Assembly: GCA_942159475.1 (NCBI GenBank)
Contig: OW804095.1
Location: 88,797,740 to 88,861,739, forward strand
From: Sthenelais limicola
Taxonomy: Eukaryota; Annelida; Polychaeta; Phyllodocida; Sigalionidae
DNA: 64,000 nt
Direction of reading: 5' to 3'
Made by a program: the position numbers and the translations under genes. The notes beneath the pieces are model-generated. The model did no database searches, had not been told where the DNA came from, and saw only the letters and a program-made list of their open reading frames with translations. Of this stretch, positions 13,500 to 25,625 are shown piece by piece. Positions within the stretch are counted from its first letter, which is position 1. Each line of letters begins with the position of its first letter.

Positions 13500-14125
13500 C
13501 TAAGAAGCAGTATTAGTGTCCAGTGTCCAGTACTAGGCCTACTCTAATATTAGATAAGCATTGTAATGATCGTATCACTGCATATACATGTACATATCGG
13601 AACAAGGTAAAAAGATAAGGATTGACTATCAATGATTATTTTTTGAATTTCACAAGTCTGAAATTCTGTTCTAGTCTAATTAAACATATGACATGTCAAA
13701 AACCTTATATTTTATTCCAATAGTCTTTCCTAATCTTGAATTCATCCATCCATTTGAGCAATTACTCCTGCACTTCACGAAATATCTCCTGCGTTTAAAT
13801 GGCATGCCAAATAGGGAAACAAATATTTAGAAATTCTAATACACATATTCCCTGAAAATTATCAGAAAATGGTGTTGAAGTGAATTGTATGTTATATATT
13901 TCCTTTTGGGGAAACATTTAAGATTAGAGCAAAATATGCTAATTCTCTTAATTGCAGAATGAAGCTAATTAGCCTCCTCCCACCACACATAAATACCCTG
14001 AATGAGAACTGCCTGGGCTCCTCCCCCCGCCCCCCACACACACCCTTCTTTTTGACCGATGTTAACCAAGAGTTCAGCTTTATTGCATGGGACATTCATT
14101 GATTTACCTCGTCCCAAAAGTCTTG

Positions 14126-14822
14126 TGCTCAGTGTCAATAAAACTACATATGTAGTGGGTCCGGCACCCGGGATACATCAACGCTGCCGACCATCACCAA
14201 CTACTATCCAGGCTACGACAGCAGGGGCACTTGTACTGGAGCCGGAGATGACCACCAGTTCCGGCCGCTTCCGTCAGAGGGTGACATACGTCATCGTGCT
14301 GACAGCACTGCAGACACCCTCCGACAGACGGTAGGCGGAGGATACTACTACATCCGCAAGGGGATCCAGGCTTCGCTTAACACTACGGACTCGAGCCGCA
14401 CCGCGGACCGAGATACTTCTGTTGTTCAAATTAAGCAACTTTGTTCAGAGACAATACCTTTGTAACTGTATACCTTTGGGTAATAAACACAGTTCAAACG
14501 AATTTCCTCGTATTTGTGATTCTTTCCTGAATTCCGAAGGCGGTACGAGCGCCAAAGGCGGTACGAGCGTCGAAGGGGGTACGAGCGTCGAAGGGGGTAA
14601 GAGCATCGAAGGGGGTACCAGCATCGAAGGGGGTATGAGCGTCAAAGGGGGTACCAGCATCGAAGGCGGTACCAGCATCGAATGCGGTACGAGCGGTGAT
14701 TTTACACTCCAGCAAATTGATAAAAATCCCTATTTCTACTCAAAATACATTGACAAGATGTCGAAATTCAGAAAAAACAGGCTTTTCTACCCCCACATAT
14801 GTAGTTTTATCAACACTGATAT
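14126..14822. repeat. Pair of inverted repeats around a GC-rich block and a minisatellite
   Basis: TCAATAAAACTACATATGTA (about 14136-14155) is mirrored by ACATATGTAGTTTTATCAAC (about 14793-14812) in inverted orientation. Between them is an unusually GC-rich 14155-14420 block and then the 18-bp minisatellite. The arrangement is compatible with a roughly 690-bp MITE-like unit, but I cannot find a clear target duplication. Confidence 0.4.
14539..14695 (+). repeat. 18-bp minisatellite that keeps an open reading frame
   Basis: About 8.7 copies of an 18-bp unit, which on the plus strand encode a GGTSVE-like hexapeptide (GGTSAK, GGTSVE, GGKSIE, GGTSIE, GGMSVK and similar). It sits in a 134-codon frame (14422-14826) whose flanks look like random sequence. 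The antisense frame is also open, as expected for a repeat whose length is a multiple of 3. I do not call a gene. Confidence 0.8.
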
Positions 14823-14826
14823 TTAA

Positions 14827-17500
14827 ATAAGAACGATATTAGAGAACCTTTACTGTTGCATAAGTAAACAAAAATTTGACAACTTTTCAGCGTGATTGAA
14901 CATAGACAGTTCATGGCAGTTCTAGGCTATATACATCAACTGAGCGGATTGGGAAAAACGCTATGAATTTAGGCCTACAGTACAGATTAATCATAGATCA
15001 AAATGAAGTAGAAATTAATAAAGAATAACTCTTATTATATTGACGGATACAGGTGAGATTACAGGTGAGGTGAGATTATAGGGAAAGTATAGGCCTATCG
15101 ATACCGATAGCGGCAACAACGCAATAATATACTAGTGACGTCTTCTAATTTTCACAACGTTAGTAACGCACCATGATAACTGAGTCCTGGACAACACATA
15201 ATAGACATTTTCCCGCTTGGAAGAAGAGAGGGGGGGGGGCATTTTTTGTTTAGGCGTATGGGCCCTATAATAGAAATGGAATAGTCAGGGGAAACCGTTT
15301 TCTCCTTGCTCACAACCAAAATTCTCTAGGGTAATTCTCTAGGGTAAAGTATTGCTGCAGAGTGAAGATTGTAGCCATGTGTTTTCTGAAATTGAGAATA
15401 CAACAGCACTTCAAAGCTACATTTTCAGCTGTTATGTCACATACATCTTACCAATTTCAATCATTGTGTGATCCCATAGGACTTCATCAATATGCTTCTA
15501 CTGTTGTGTAAGTGACACAATCGCAGGAAAGGATCCCCGTGGGTGTCCAAAATATTATTGTGGACCTTGATGAGGCCCTGCAGCAAAAGAAACCTGGCAA
15601 AATCCTCCCAAACTTTGGTCAAATGACTTGTAGATAGGTACGAACAAAACGGAACAATGAGTATAAACTCTTTATTTTTTTATTGATGTTAGCTGTTGCG
15701 TCCCAAAGTCGTCATCTGTACGACCTGTGTAATATTACAGACTTTTCTTCTTTTTTTGCACATATTACGCATAGCCAAAATCCATATCAAAGACACCTTT
15801 TCCTATTACAATCTGGATATTCCTATTCCTGGAACAAATAGTTTCATGGCACTGACTATTTCTTCATTACGGAGATCTTTTCACCCATGACAAGGAGTCT
15901 TTTTACTATGACGACTCCCCTGTTACCCATGACGTGTGCCATCTGCTGCTATTGCACATGGCACTTGGTTTTTTTGAGATATGACAGTGATCGGATCTGT
16001 TCTTTTTGCTCTAAACCTTTCTGTCATGGATAGACTAGCGCACCTTGATTATTTATTATTTTTTATACATATCAATATATGGGTAGAAATGAAATTTATC
16101 AACTCATAGCCATTAATTTAAAGGCAATACTTTTAAAACGATTCCTAAAATAATGTTTCTTAAAAATAAAGGAAATGTATCATCTAATAACCAACTTCAC
16201 TTTGGTCTGATTTCTGGTCTATGAGAATAGCCTAAAGGACTTAGTGCTAGTCTACTAGCTAATAGTCAAACACCACATAGTAATATATACAAATGAGGGA
16301 GTACCTCAGGCATTTGACATGTCTGTCTTTCTGTCAAAAAGGAATCCAAAATAGTACCTCTTCGGATATCAAGATATCCATAAGTCATGTTGATTATGTG
16401 TTGGAATATCTTAGAAAAGGAAATGATATTTGAAAAAGAAAAATGTTAAATATATGGGATATTTACTATGACACATTTTTATTCTGACAGTTTGGGGTCA
16501 AAACATTAGCTTAGAATGCAGCTTTAACTGCTGCGATGATGTAGTTGAAGTGTATAAATTAGTTATCAATAACCACTAGAGCTCGTTTTTAATATTTCCA
16601 ATATGTTCTTCCTGGGCATTATTCACAGGGGGTAACCCTAAACAAATTCTGCCAAATCCAGCACATTCGAAAAATGGATATCCTTTCAGATCTGCATTTG
16701 ATTAGGCAAGATCTTTTGAAGACTTAGTCCTAAGCCAAGACTTTTCAAGGCAGTGCATCTAGCTGTGGCAATGCCTCACAGGCTGCAGCTGTTCTGTGGC
16801 ACAACCCAACCCATTGCATGATGATTCACATGAGGATTTATGACATTCTATACTTAAATTAAAAAACTTTTTTGATACATTTTATGACAATACATCCAAA
16901 TTTACATTCCGTACCTCCTAACATTCCGTACCTCCTAAAGTGATTTCTAAGCCCCTTTTGAAATTCTGCCTCCAGTCTATTAAGAACCACCAAATATAAG
17001 GCATACTGTAACCAGATGGTGACCAGATGTCCTATCTTGTCCATTCCCTTTTTGTCAGTATTGTCTTTGGTCTGATTGACCCCAAATGGGTACTTGAGCT
17101 GAGATGGAGATTCCGAGAAGTCTCGCCCTCCAGCAGAAAAAGAAAGCTAGACTTTGCGCAACCGCCCCGCCCCCTACAGGGTGGATTTAGACCACCTTTA
17201 AACTTCCTACGTTGCTCAAATACCCCTGGTTTTCTCACTTATACAGAACTCGCAGCCATGGCCCTGTTTTTTATGTATTCCCATGTAAATGGGTACCATT
17301 ACATTGTCTGTAAGGCAAGTCATGTTCCTCCTGATGCCTTTTAAGGGGACGACTTATGTATAATGTGGTACAGGAAAGTTGCAATTTTAAATATAAAAAT
17401 TGGTTTAGACTCCCACCCCTGTCGGACCTCTCACACACACTGCACCTTCACTCACTCACATAGCTTCACACAACCCAGTACCACACACTGCCCCTCCCGC
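14827..17500. other. Non-coding stretch, no gene seen
   Basis: There are no family signatures. A diverged copy of the 13140-13270 repeat is visible at about 15590-15680 (GGCAAAATCCT, TTTGGTCAAATGAC, GGAACAATGAGTA blocks). Short poly-G occurs near 15230. Confidence 0.5.
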
Positions 17501-17519
17501 TGCCTGCCACTGCCTGCCA

Positions 17520-17562
17520 CTAGTGTGTGTGTAGCCTTGCCTCAAGGCTACACACACACTAG
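17520..17562. repeat. Perfect 20-bp hairpin (20+3+20)
   Basis: CTAGTGTGTGTGTAGCCTTG, then the loop CCT, then the exact reverse complement. Outside it, CTGCC repeats on the left and GGCAG repeats on the right extend the pairing imperfectly to roughly 17496-17583. Confidence 0.9.
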
Positions 17563-18140
17563 GCAGGTAGGCAGGTAGGCAGTCAGGTATCAAACACTAC
17601 CACATGGATTCTAATGTGACGGGAGGAGTGAAGGATGGGTGGTTGGTGGGCATGCAGTGTCATTCAAGGTGAGAAAAACGACAACTATAAGAACAAAAAC
17701 AAATAAGTACAGCAAGCAAAAGTACTAGCGGGTAAAATTTTTGGACATTTTAGGCTGACAATTGCCTACTGTACATCCTTAGAATAACCGTCCATGATAT
17801 GTACAAAACTATGCACCAGATAGTCCAGGGACTTCTTCGGTCTATTCCTGTTAAAAATTATATTCATTCACCAGATAGTCCAAAGACTTCTTTTGTCCCC
17901 AAGTCTACATTCTGTAAGTAGAACGCTTCCACATTTAGGGGGTTTCATACGATTTGATGAGCTTTTGAACTTGCAAAATTGAACGCCACCAGGATTCATA
18001 GGATCAGGATTGAATATATTATCTGCTTATAGTTTCATTTGATAGTTATTTGTGGTTTAATATTTCATCGTTGAGACGTTTACCAACGTTAATTATTGCT
18101 CTTATTAGACTTAAGATCCCTTAACAATATAATTACAGTT

Positions 18141-18190
18141 AATTATATCAGATGGATACAGAGGGCCCTCAGTATCCATCTGATATAATT
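18141..18190. repeat. Perfect 19-bp hairpin with palindromic loop
   Basis: AATTATATCAGATGGATAC (18141-18159) pairs exactly with 18172-18190. The 12-nt loop itself contains the palindrome GAGGGCCCTC. Confidence 0.9.
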
Positions 18191-18213
18191 GCCAAAAGGT
18201 TAATTCTGCTTAA

Positions 18214-19454
18214 GGTGACTCAGTACTGATCTTGTAATGGGGTGCGCGGCAATGCCTAGCGTGAGTAGTGGGTTACAACTTTTGCCATTTTTCATGCAAT
18301 GTGTATTCAATACATATAGCAGGGAATATCAGCATTATGCAGACAAAGTATGTATGTTAAGTCTTGATATAAACATTTCAGATGCTGATTTTTGGTGTGG
18401 GAGTTGTTATGTAACATTACGTAACATTGTGTAACCTCATTATCTATCTAATTATCACCCATTAATTATAATATCTCATTATTAAATTCGCTAATTATAC
18501 TTAGCTATCCAGTACTGTGCAAGTCTACTTATTCATGCTAAGCCATAGGTATTACGTAAGGGCTCCGCCCCCTACTCTTTTACACATCCTGTATGGACAT
18601 AGGTACAGATGCTAGATCATTAAATCAGTTGCTTAGTTCTTCCATTCATACCTTAACAGAGTTAGTATCTACGATCCCTATACATCCCTATTAAATTTCA
18701 TTAAAATTTATGGAGCCATATGTGTATAAATCAAATATTTATCAAGAATTTTCTCATTTTTAGCCAATTTTCTCATAATTAAGTTGTAACATAAAAAATT
18801 CGGACTAGAAATTCATGCTGATTTTTGGTGTGCGAGTTAGTTACTATGATAGCTGTATCCATATAGAATTTCATCAAGATTTATGAAGCCATTTTTGTTC
18901 AAATCAAATATTAATCAGGAATTTAATTTTGTTTTCCCAATTTTTCTCATAAATAAGTTATAATATAGAAAAATTTAGCCTGGAAAGCCATCCTGATTTT
19001 TTGTGTATGAGTTGGCAAATACTGTATCTACATTCATATTAAATTTAAAAAATATTCATCAAACAGGTTTTTTTTAAAACACTGATTGTCATCAGCCAAA
19101 GTCAATTTTGCTAGTGCCCCATACTGCCACTAGGGGGCTTCCAGGAGGCTAACTTAGGATCTGTGGAAAAAACATTATCTGATGATAACTATATATATGT
19201 TGAATGTCTGGGTGAAATTTGATGTCTGAATTCATGTCAGAACCATTTTAAACGAATTATGTTAATAAATCACTCAAATGTAGTAAAATTTCTCAAATAT
19301 GATTTAATATTTATATCGCCATACCGCCATAGCATGAAAAGTAGCCTGGTGACCTATGTTTTTTTTTCACTCAATAATGATTATTTCATGTCAAGTATCA
19401 TTGGTAAAAATTTTAGAAAAATTCATCAATAATCAAAATCACTACTGAGTCACC
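18214..19454. mobile_element. TTAA-flanked inverted-repeat element (MITE-like), interrupted by a solo LTR
   Basis: GGTGACTCAGTACTGAT at the left end and its near-exact reverse complement at the right end are each flanked by TTAA (18210-18213 and 19455-19458). A TTAA target site is typical of piggyBac and Kolobok superfamilies. There is no transposase ORF, so it is non-autonomous. The interior consists of about three diverged copies of a unit containing GCTGATTTTTGGTGTG, a TTTCATYAARATTTATG block and CTCATAA blocks. A 254-bp LTR is inserted in the first unit. Confidence 0.75.
18405..18658. mobile_element. Solo LTR, same family as 63017-63421
   Basis: It starts TGTTATGTAACATTACG and ends TTAACA, and is flanked by the 4-bp duplication GAGT (18401-18404, 18659-18662). 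The first about 150 bp match the LTR at 63017 closely and the remainder is more diverged. A 4-bp duplication fits a Ty3/gypsy-type integrase. No internal region remains, so this is an LTR-LTR recombination product. Confidence 0.8.
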
Positions 19455-19458
19455 TTAA

Positions 19459-20617
19459 AACTGTAGAAAAAGAGGACTGAAGATTTCTTTCTTTCTCTTT
19501 AGGAAAAACCCCAAAACACCCCAACAAGAACTGTTTAATATATGGACTAAAATATATTTTGCTCATGCCCCAGATACTAGCAATGAGGTCCTAAAGGAAT
19601 GAATATGGAATAATACTCATATTAGATGTAATAAGTTAACAATTTCTTTCCATAGATGGAAGGCTGCTGATATTTTTTGGTGGTGTAAAGTGGAGTGGTG
19701 ACATGATGAATTCAGTCATTGACCCCGATACGGAAGGGGGGGCTTCATGCCTCAACTGAAATAGAACAGGCTCCTGAATACAGGAGACTGAGATCTGAAG
19801 AGAGAGATGTTCTGTCAGTAGAGAAGGGTAAGGTGGTGGCAGACCAGGAGTGCGCCAATGTCGTCCAGCAGACACTGCTCCGGAAAGTTAAACTGGTGAA
19901 TTGACATGGCCGACCACGGAAACCTAAGCAGGAGAGCAGAATGGTAACAAAGCTAGTTCTTGAAAAGCAGAATAATCACCCCAAAAATTGCGGGAGTCAA
20001 AGGTGATTCCTCCCATGAGACCCAGAGAAACTGTATCACGAGGCCAAGGGAAACAAATCAGTAGAAAACCGATCAGGTTTAGGATCGTTTAACTGCTACA
20101 TTTGTGGGGTCTTCAAGATATGGTGAAAGTTTGTCGATCCTCCCAGCTGTGTCTGTGAAGGCAGGGGAGGATGTTTAAAAGTACACAACGAGAAGTCTTC
20201 TGGTTAGTACAGATGGGGGATGGACTCCTCAGTACAAGCCAGCCACTATACGGCAATAGCTTACAAAGGGGATGATAGAAACTACTTGCTTGGTTCCACG
20301 AAGACTGACAACAGCCATCTTGGCTCGTAGTAAGATATCTGAAGCTGAGTCTGTATTTCCCCAAACATCATATAAAAGAACAACCTCTGAGTGAAGGGGG
20401 TTGTACATTGGAACAATAGTTTTGATGTGAAAACATCCTCTGGCCACATGCATTCTATTCAAATTGAACTATTTGTGTTGTGTAAGCAGCGCGATTCCTG
20501 GAAGTGGGCACTGCTAGTTGCGCCACCTCTAGGACTTCTTTGCTGACATGTTATGAACTGGGCGGAATGTGCCCTGGGGGACACTCAGTCAAGGGAAGCA
20601 AGTTGGAAGTGACAGGA
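19459..20617. other. Non-coding stretch, no gene seen
   Basis: Open frames up to 83 codons lie on both strands and overlap each other. None has recognisable features. Confidence 0.5.
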
Positions 20618-20620
20618 TTC

Positions 20621-21060
20621 TTTTTTTTTTAATAAATTTTATTGGCGAAGTTTCACATTTACCGCGATAGTTCTCATTCCCAAGTAAATATTAAATTAAA
20701 TACATCGACAACAATTTTTAAGCTTTAAGTGTTATCTTACATAATCAGCAATAATTATTACTATCTCCGACCATCATTACATGTTCATATCAATTTATGC
20801 GCGTGTGGCTCCCTCTGATGTTAGTTTTATTAACCAACGTCACATATTACATTAACTAGTATAGCCGCTATGGCTCCACCTGGTGTTTCGTATTCGCAAT
20901 ATTATAGGGTCATTACAACATGGCCTAGATGAAGAATTAAATTTATAAATGTTACATATTCTAAACTACCTCTATCATCCTTTTCCAACATTTTTTTGTG
21001 GGCATATAAGAACAAATACATAAGTCGCAATAAAATCCTGATAGACTACGCAAAATCCAC
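20621..21060 (-). mobile_element. Probable 3' end of a minus-strand retroelement
   Basis: Read on the minus strand, the block ends in AATAAAATTTATTAAAAAAAAAA, that is, a polyadenylation-like signal followed by an A tail (the plus-strand T10 at 20621-20630). The body is non-coding and the 5' boundary is not visible. It could be a SINE or the 3' UTR of a truncated LINE. Confidence 0.4.
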
Positions 21061-21080
21061 CTAAACATAACTTTTAATAC

Positions 21081-21646
21081 TCCTAGGAGCATTTTTGAGT
21101 ACAAAGGTGCATCAGCACTTTTCTGGCTAATTTGGGTGTGCTGAACACGACAAATCACTGTTGCCAAGCTGAAATCTGACTCCTTCCCTGTCAAAAAGCA
21201 AAAAACAAAAATGGCTGCCATTCATTTTTTAGAAAAATCATAAAACACACATATATAGTCATGTGATACCTCAAAATGATGGAAATTGAGAGGACAATCC
21301 ATTTTACACACTTACTTGGATGTCACAGCAATGTGGTTACCATGACGACCAAATATCCACACATAGTATTTGTTTTTCACTCATTTCTGAGAAAAATCCT
21401 AAAAAAACACATATATGGTCATGTGATACCTCAAAATGATGGTAATGCAGAGGGGAATCCATTTCAGATATTTTCAATGTTGTAAGGACATGTTATAGCA
21501 TTTCAGGCCATACCATAGCAAAACAATCTGAATAAAAAGTCCATACATTCCTGGCTATAACTTCATCGTTCAATCAGTTGAAGAACTGCCTTGTGTATGG
21601 TGCCTGTGCACCTAAGTAGTACATCAAATTGATTGCATGCAATATC
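21081..21646 (+). repeat. Left long terminal inverted repeat
   Basis: It mirrors 25626-26190. It contains two internal direct subrepeats (CACACATATATAGTCATGTGATACCTCAAAATGATGG-type at about 21246 and 21408), and the same pair exists in the right arm. Confidence 0.8.
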
Positions 21647-21792
21647 ATTGGCATATAAATATTGCTATGAAGGATAGCCTATAGATTCATGAAGGCAATT
21701 CAGAGACAGAGACATGTTTAGAAATATATACAAAGTACAGAATCAGAGGTACAGTGAAATGGTTACAAGCCAACCTTCATAAAGTTTTGTAT

Positions 21793-23752
21793 CTATTCAC
21801 TCATGTTGCTGTAGACACCTGCATTTGTATCACTGACTGTTTTGAAGTGCATGGTAGAATGGTGTTCCTGCAACCTCAATGTTGATTTGTACCCCCAGTC
21901 TTGCATTGACTCAATGTCTGTGATATGCAAGCTATCAGCTACAGCATCTTTGGTCATAAGGATGGGCACAAATTGCTGGTCCTTTAGTGCCCACCCAAGT
22001 GTTGTAGGGTCAGGAATATACAAGTCATATGGGCAAAATTCTAAACCAGGGCTTAGTAATGGGCACATTGAGTATGCAGCATCAGTGCATCAGCAGTGGA
22101 TGGCAACGCTTCTGTCTTATTCAGTTTTCCAAACAGAAGTAACCTTGTCAATTGATGTTGCTCCTGGTATGTTGTATACATAGCACAAGAACTTCTCAAC
22201 TGAAGATACCATATCTTGGCTGAGTTCCAGTTCGCTCCAAGTAAGTCATGGTTTTCAAGAAACACATTGGTTTGTTGTCTGTGGTGAATGCTATGAATGA
22301 TGTTGTGTCTGGCCTTCTTATGGCATGGAAGGTAGGAAAATACTAGCAGGAACCTTCAGGGATATTGTGTATAACCTCATGCACTGGAATATACTTTTGA
22401 AAAAGAATGGATGGCATGGAGTCTGGTGTCTGCTTCTTTATGCTCTGCTACCAGAGGACCAAGGTCAAGGAGTATGGTACTTTTCACCTCACCATTGGGA
22501 AAGCTGCCACTAATAACAATCAACCTCTGACCAGCACATTCTAAAATCTTAACTTTGCTAGTTCTTTAGATGAGCCAACTAGTTAGGCCCGTAGTTAGCC
22601 AAGTTGGCTGGAAGTGGCACATTCCTATTGTCAACCAGTTTCCTGATGGGTACTTTCTGTTTCTGGCGGTGCTTTCCTGACTGTGCTTTGATAGTAATGT
22701 CTTTGTACTGGTCAAATAATAGATCAATTCTTCCAAATGCATTTCCCACTTTCAGAACTGTCTCAGTAAAGACATCTGTGTAATCCTTAAAGGTAGTGAC
22801 TCCATCCGGTTTTCAAGTGCATTGATTAATGCCTGACCATCTATAATGAGAATTGAATCTGAAATCACACCAACAGCAGATGGACAGGGAATATTTTCAT
22901 TTAGTTAATGAATCAAGATGGCTTTATTACCAGTTTGTAGATTATCATTGTCTTCTGCCAGAGAGAATGTTCTAATACTTTTTCCAATCCAACTCTCTTC
23001 CAGCTACATATTCTCTGCATAGTGTTACAATCTGCTTTAAGAATGATGTTTTTATCCTTTGTCTTTCCCTTTTTCTTGATTTTGTAGACGCAACTGAAAG
23101 TAAGGGTATTAATCCTCACCACTGGATCATTGAAGTTTTCAGGTGTTTTGATCAGCCTCATTGACACAGATGTATCTAGTTGTCTCTGGCCCCTGGGATA
23201 TACTGTACTTGCATCCTGAATTGCAATTGTCAAAAGATCTTTGTTTGACAGATTATGTGAGAATTCCATTGCAGAGAAGAATCCAAGATTAGCAAGTTGG
23301 TCATGATCCTCATCCTTCTTATCTCTTTCCATATGGTTTGGCTGACTTTCATTGAGAACATTGTCATTCTTCTCAACATTGTAGTTGGCATATACAGTGA
23401 TGCTGATGTGGGGATAGAGATTGTAGGAGGGTGCCCCTCTGATCAGAGCCGGTCTAGTTTTGGTGATGCTTATAATTCCACCAGCACCTTTCCCTACTTT
23501 GTTGATCCACTACAGTGCATCGTCAGCAGCTACCTGGTTGACCTGTCTGTCAGAAAGTGTGACAATGAAGTTTCCATGTTCAAACTTGGTCAGTACATGA
23601 AGTGGAAGATTGCCCATCTCTGCAAGGTAGACTGAACCCCACTTTGCATAGTTGGTATGATCATACCATATGAAATATGGTAGCATCTTCTTGAAGGCCT
23701 CAATGTTGAGGTGCAAGTCAGCATCACAGTAGGCCCTTTTGTTATACCTCAT
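21793..23752 (-). pseudogene. Broken ORF inside the long-TIR element
   Basis: On the minus strand, a frame running 23752-22913 is interrupted by one TAG (23510-23512). It carries DHTNYAKWGSVYLAEMGNLP, then FEHGNFIVTLSDRQVNQV, then GGIISITKTRPAL. Further downstream, in other frames, come ADALMLHTQCAHYQALV and PTTLGWALKDQQFVPILMT. I recognise these as pieces of a large protein repeatedly found in many copies in cnidarian, arthropod and deuterostome genomes, where the last block usually precedes a Cys-rich CXC-type segment. Its function is not established to my knowledge. Its position between long inverted repeats suggests it is element-borne. Several frameshifts and stops make this copy dead. 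Confidence 0.55.
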
Positions 23753-24343
23753 TTAATAATCAATATTAATTAATACAGCATTTCTCTTGGTCGCGCTGCA
23801 CCTGCCAATTACTGTTTAGGGATTACCTGATGGTAATCCATTCAGGTATTTAACAGGTGCCTCCTGCACCTAAAAGGGAACTTGCCATTACCTATTTCAC
23901 CCAGTACATACCATCTTCATACGGCAATAAACAGTTCAGACTCTACCAGTTCTTCAGTCCTTTATGTTACATCCATTATAACACTTTCTCAGAGAGATAG
24001 CTGAGAAAATTGGGGAGCAGAATCCTTGAAAGGGCATGGTGTGTGATTTTGTGAGTATGCATTGCCTTGTTGTAGTCATTGTAGCCTTGCTGTAGTCATG
24101 TACCTTGTCTCAAGATGTCACTCTTAACCCAGACCTCCACTATGCCAGAACTTTGTATATGTTGGCTGGTTTCAGACAGCTCATTGCTATGTGTAGGCCT
24201 CCAAGACGAATGAACACCCTCTTCTTGAATAATGGAGTATGTCACTTCAGTTCCATCAAGCGACTAACTAAGGCCTGATCAACCATTGTTACAGTATAAT
24301 ACTGGCCAAGTTGCTTTGACACATACATGCACCTCAGTGTTAA

Positions 24344-25441
24344 AGGCAAACGCTACTATCTAGTGGAAAATGAAAATAAATGTCATTTTTCTGAAACTTT
24401 GAAATTTGATTCTTGAAGTGTTTCTGGTCATAAAGATGGAAAAAAATCAATGGGTCACCGTGCTCAATTTTTAATTAGAGTGCTTCAAAAGTTGGTATCT
24501 CAAAAGAACCAATGAGGATCAAAAGGGGGGCTCATTTTGGAGTACCTCGACTTCATAGTTCATATTTGCTATTTATATTCCCTCAATTTAAGTAAGGTTA
24601 ACAGTTTTAGAGAGAGTATTATTTTGCCAATAATTCTATGCCTCTTTTTTATAGAATGCATGGTTATTTTTATTCTGAAAACAAAAAATATGAAATACAA
24701 ATTTTAAATTAAAAACTCGAAAAAACCCACCTTTTTTTTACTAATTTAATAAAAACATTTTTTTTCTCTCTCATCGAAATTAAATGTCATTTTTCTGATT
24801 CTTTAGTATATGGTTCTTGAAGTATGTGTGTTCATAAAACTGAAAACAAAATAATGGGTCACCGTGCTAGTTTCTGAATCATGGGGCTTTGAAACATGGC
24901 ATGACAACCATAAAATCTGCTGTTTCAATGTGTTCTATGTTTCCTAAACATGTCTATTTCAAACAGCTACAATTATTTTTTTAGCGTGATGACATACATT
25001 TTTTTCCCTATATATGTGTAGAATATTACCTGCACTATATGTGTAGAAAATTTTGGGACATTAGGAGTTTTTATTTTTGTTTTATTCCCAAAACCTTGAA
25101 AGAAAAATGCAGCACTTCCCAATAGACTTGCATACTAAATGGGTACAACTGAGGGTACCCACAGTTAGCTCAGTTCCCCAAACATGTCTATTTCAGACAG
25201 CTATAAAAAAAAATCTAACTCTGTTTTATTTCCTTTTAATATGTAGTATATAACCTGCACTATATGTGTAGAAGGTTTTGGGACAGTAGGAGTAGCCATT
25301 AATTGTTTGTTTTATACTATAAAACATGAAAAAATGGGCCGTTTCCTCATAGACTGCAGTGCTAAAGCAATCGTACGTAAAATGCCCGTATATTTGGTAT
25401 ATGGAAAAGGGGGGCGTGGCAGTGAATAGTAGCGTTTGCCT
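24344..25441. mobile_element. TTAA-flanked element with 16-bp TIRs, nested in the long-TIR element
   Basis: The left end AGGCAAACGCTACTAT and its exact reverse complement at the right end are flanked by TTAA (24340-24343 and 25442-25445). An AGG-type terminus plus TTAA fits Kolobok-like elements best; piggyBac is the alternative. There is no transposase ORF. The interior has direct subrepeats (ATGGGTCACCGTGCT at about 24452 and 24854; CTGCACTATATGTGTAGAA at about 25030 and 25256). Confidence 0.8.
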
Positions 25442-25625
25442 TTAAGTGTGTCTACTTCATGGGCAGGTGCTTGGATGGTGGGCATATAACAAATTATTGT
25501 CATTTCGATTGTTGGTGCATTTCTTTGTACCTCTGATTTTGTACAATTGTATATATTTCTAGTCTCTGAATTGCCTCCATGAATATATAGCCTTCTGTTA
25601 GCATTTAGGGAGAGCTTAGAAGAAA

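Larger units (their letters stand above)
12337..14120. other. Non-coding stretch with simple repeats
   Basis: No gene recognised. It contains a G-run/C-run hairpin (13290-13347), a 9-bp tandem array (13455-13499) and a diverged repeat around 13140-13270 that resembles 15590-15680. Confidence 0.55.

Noticed and set aside
14059..14334. GC-rich 91-codon frame as a gene
   Set aside because: Composition is different from the surroundings, but there is no domain, no start context and no partner exon. It fits a repeat-borne block better.
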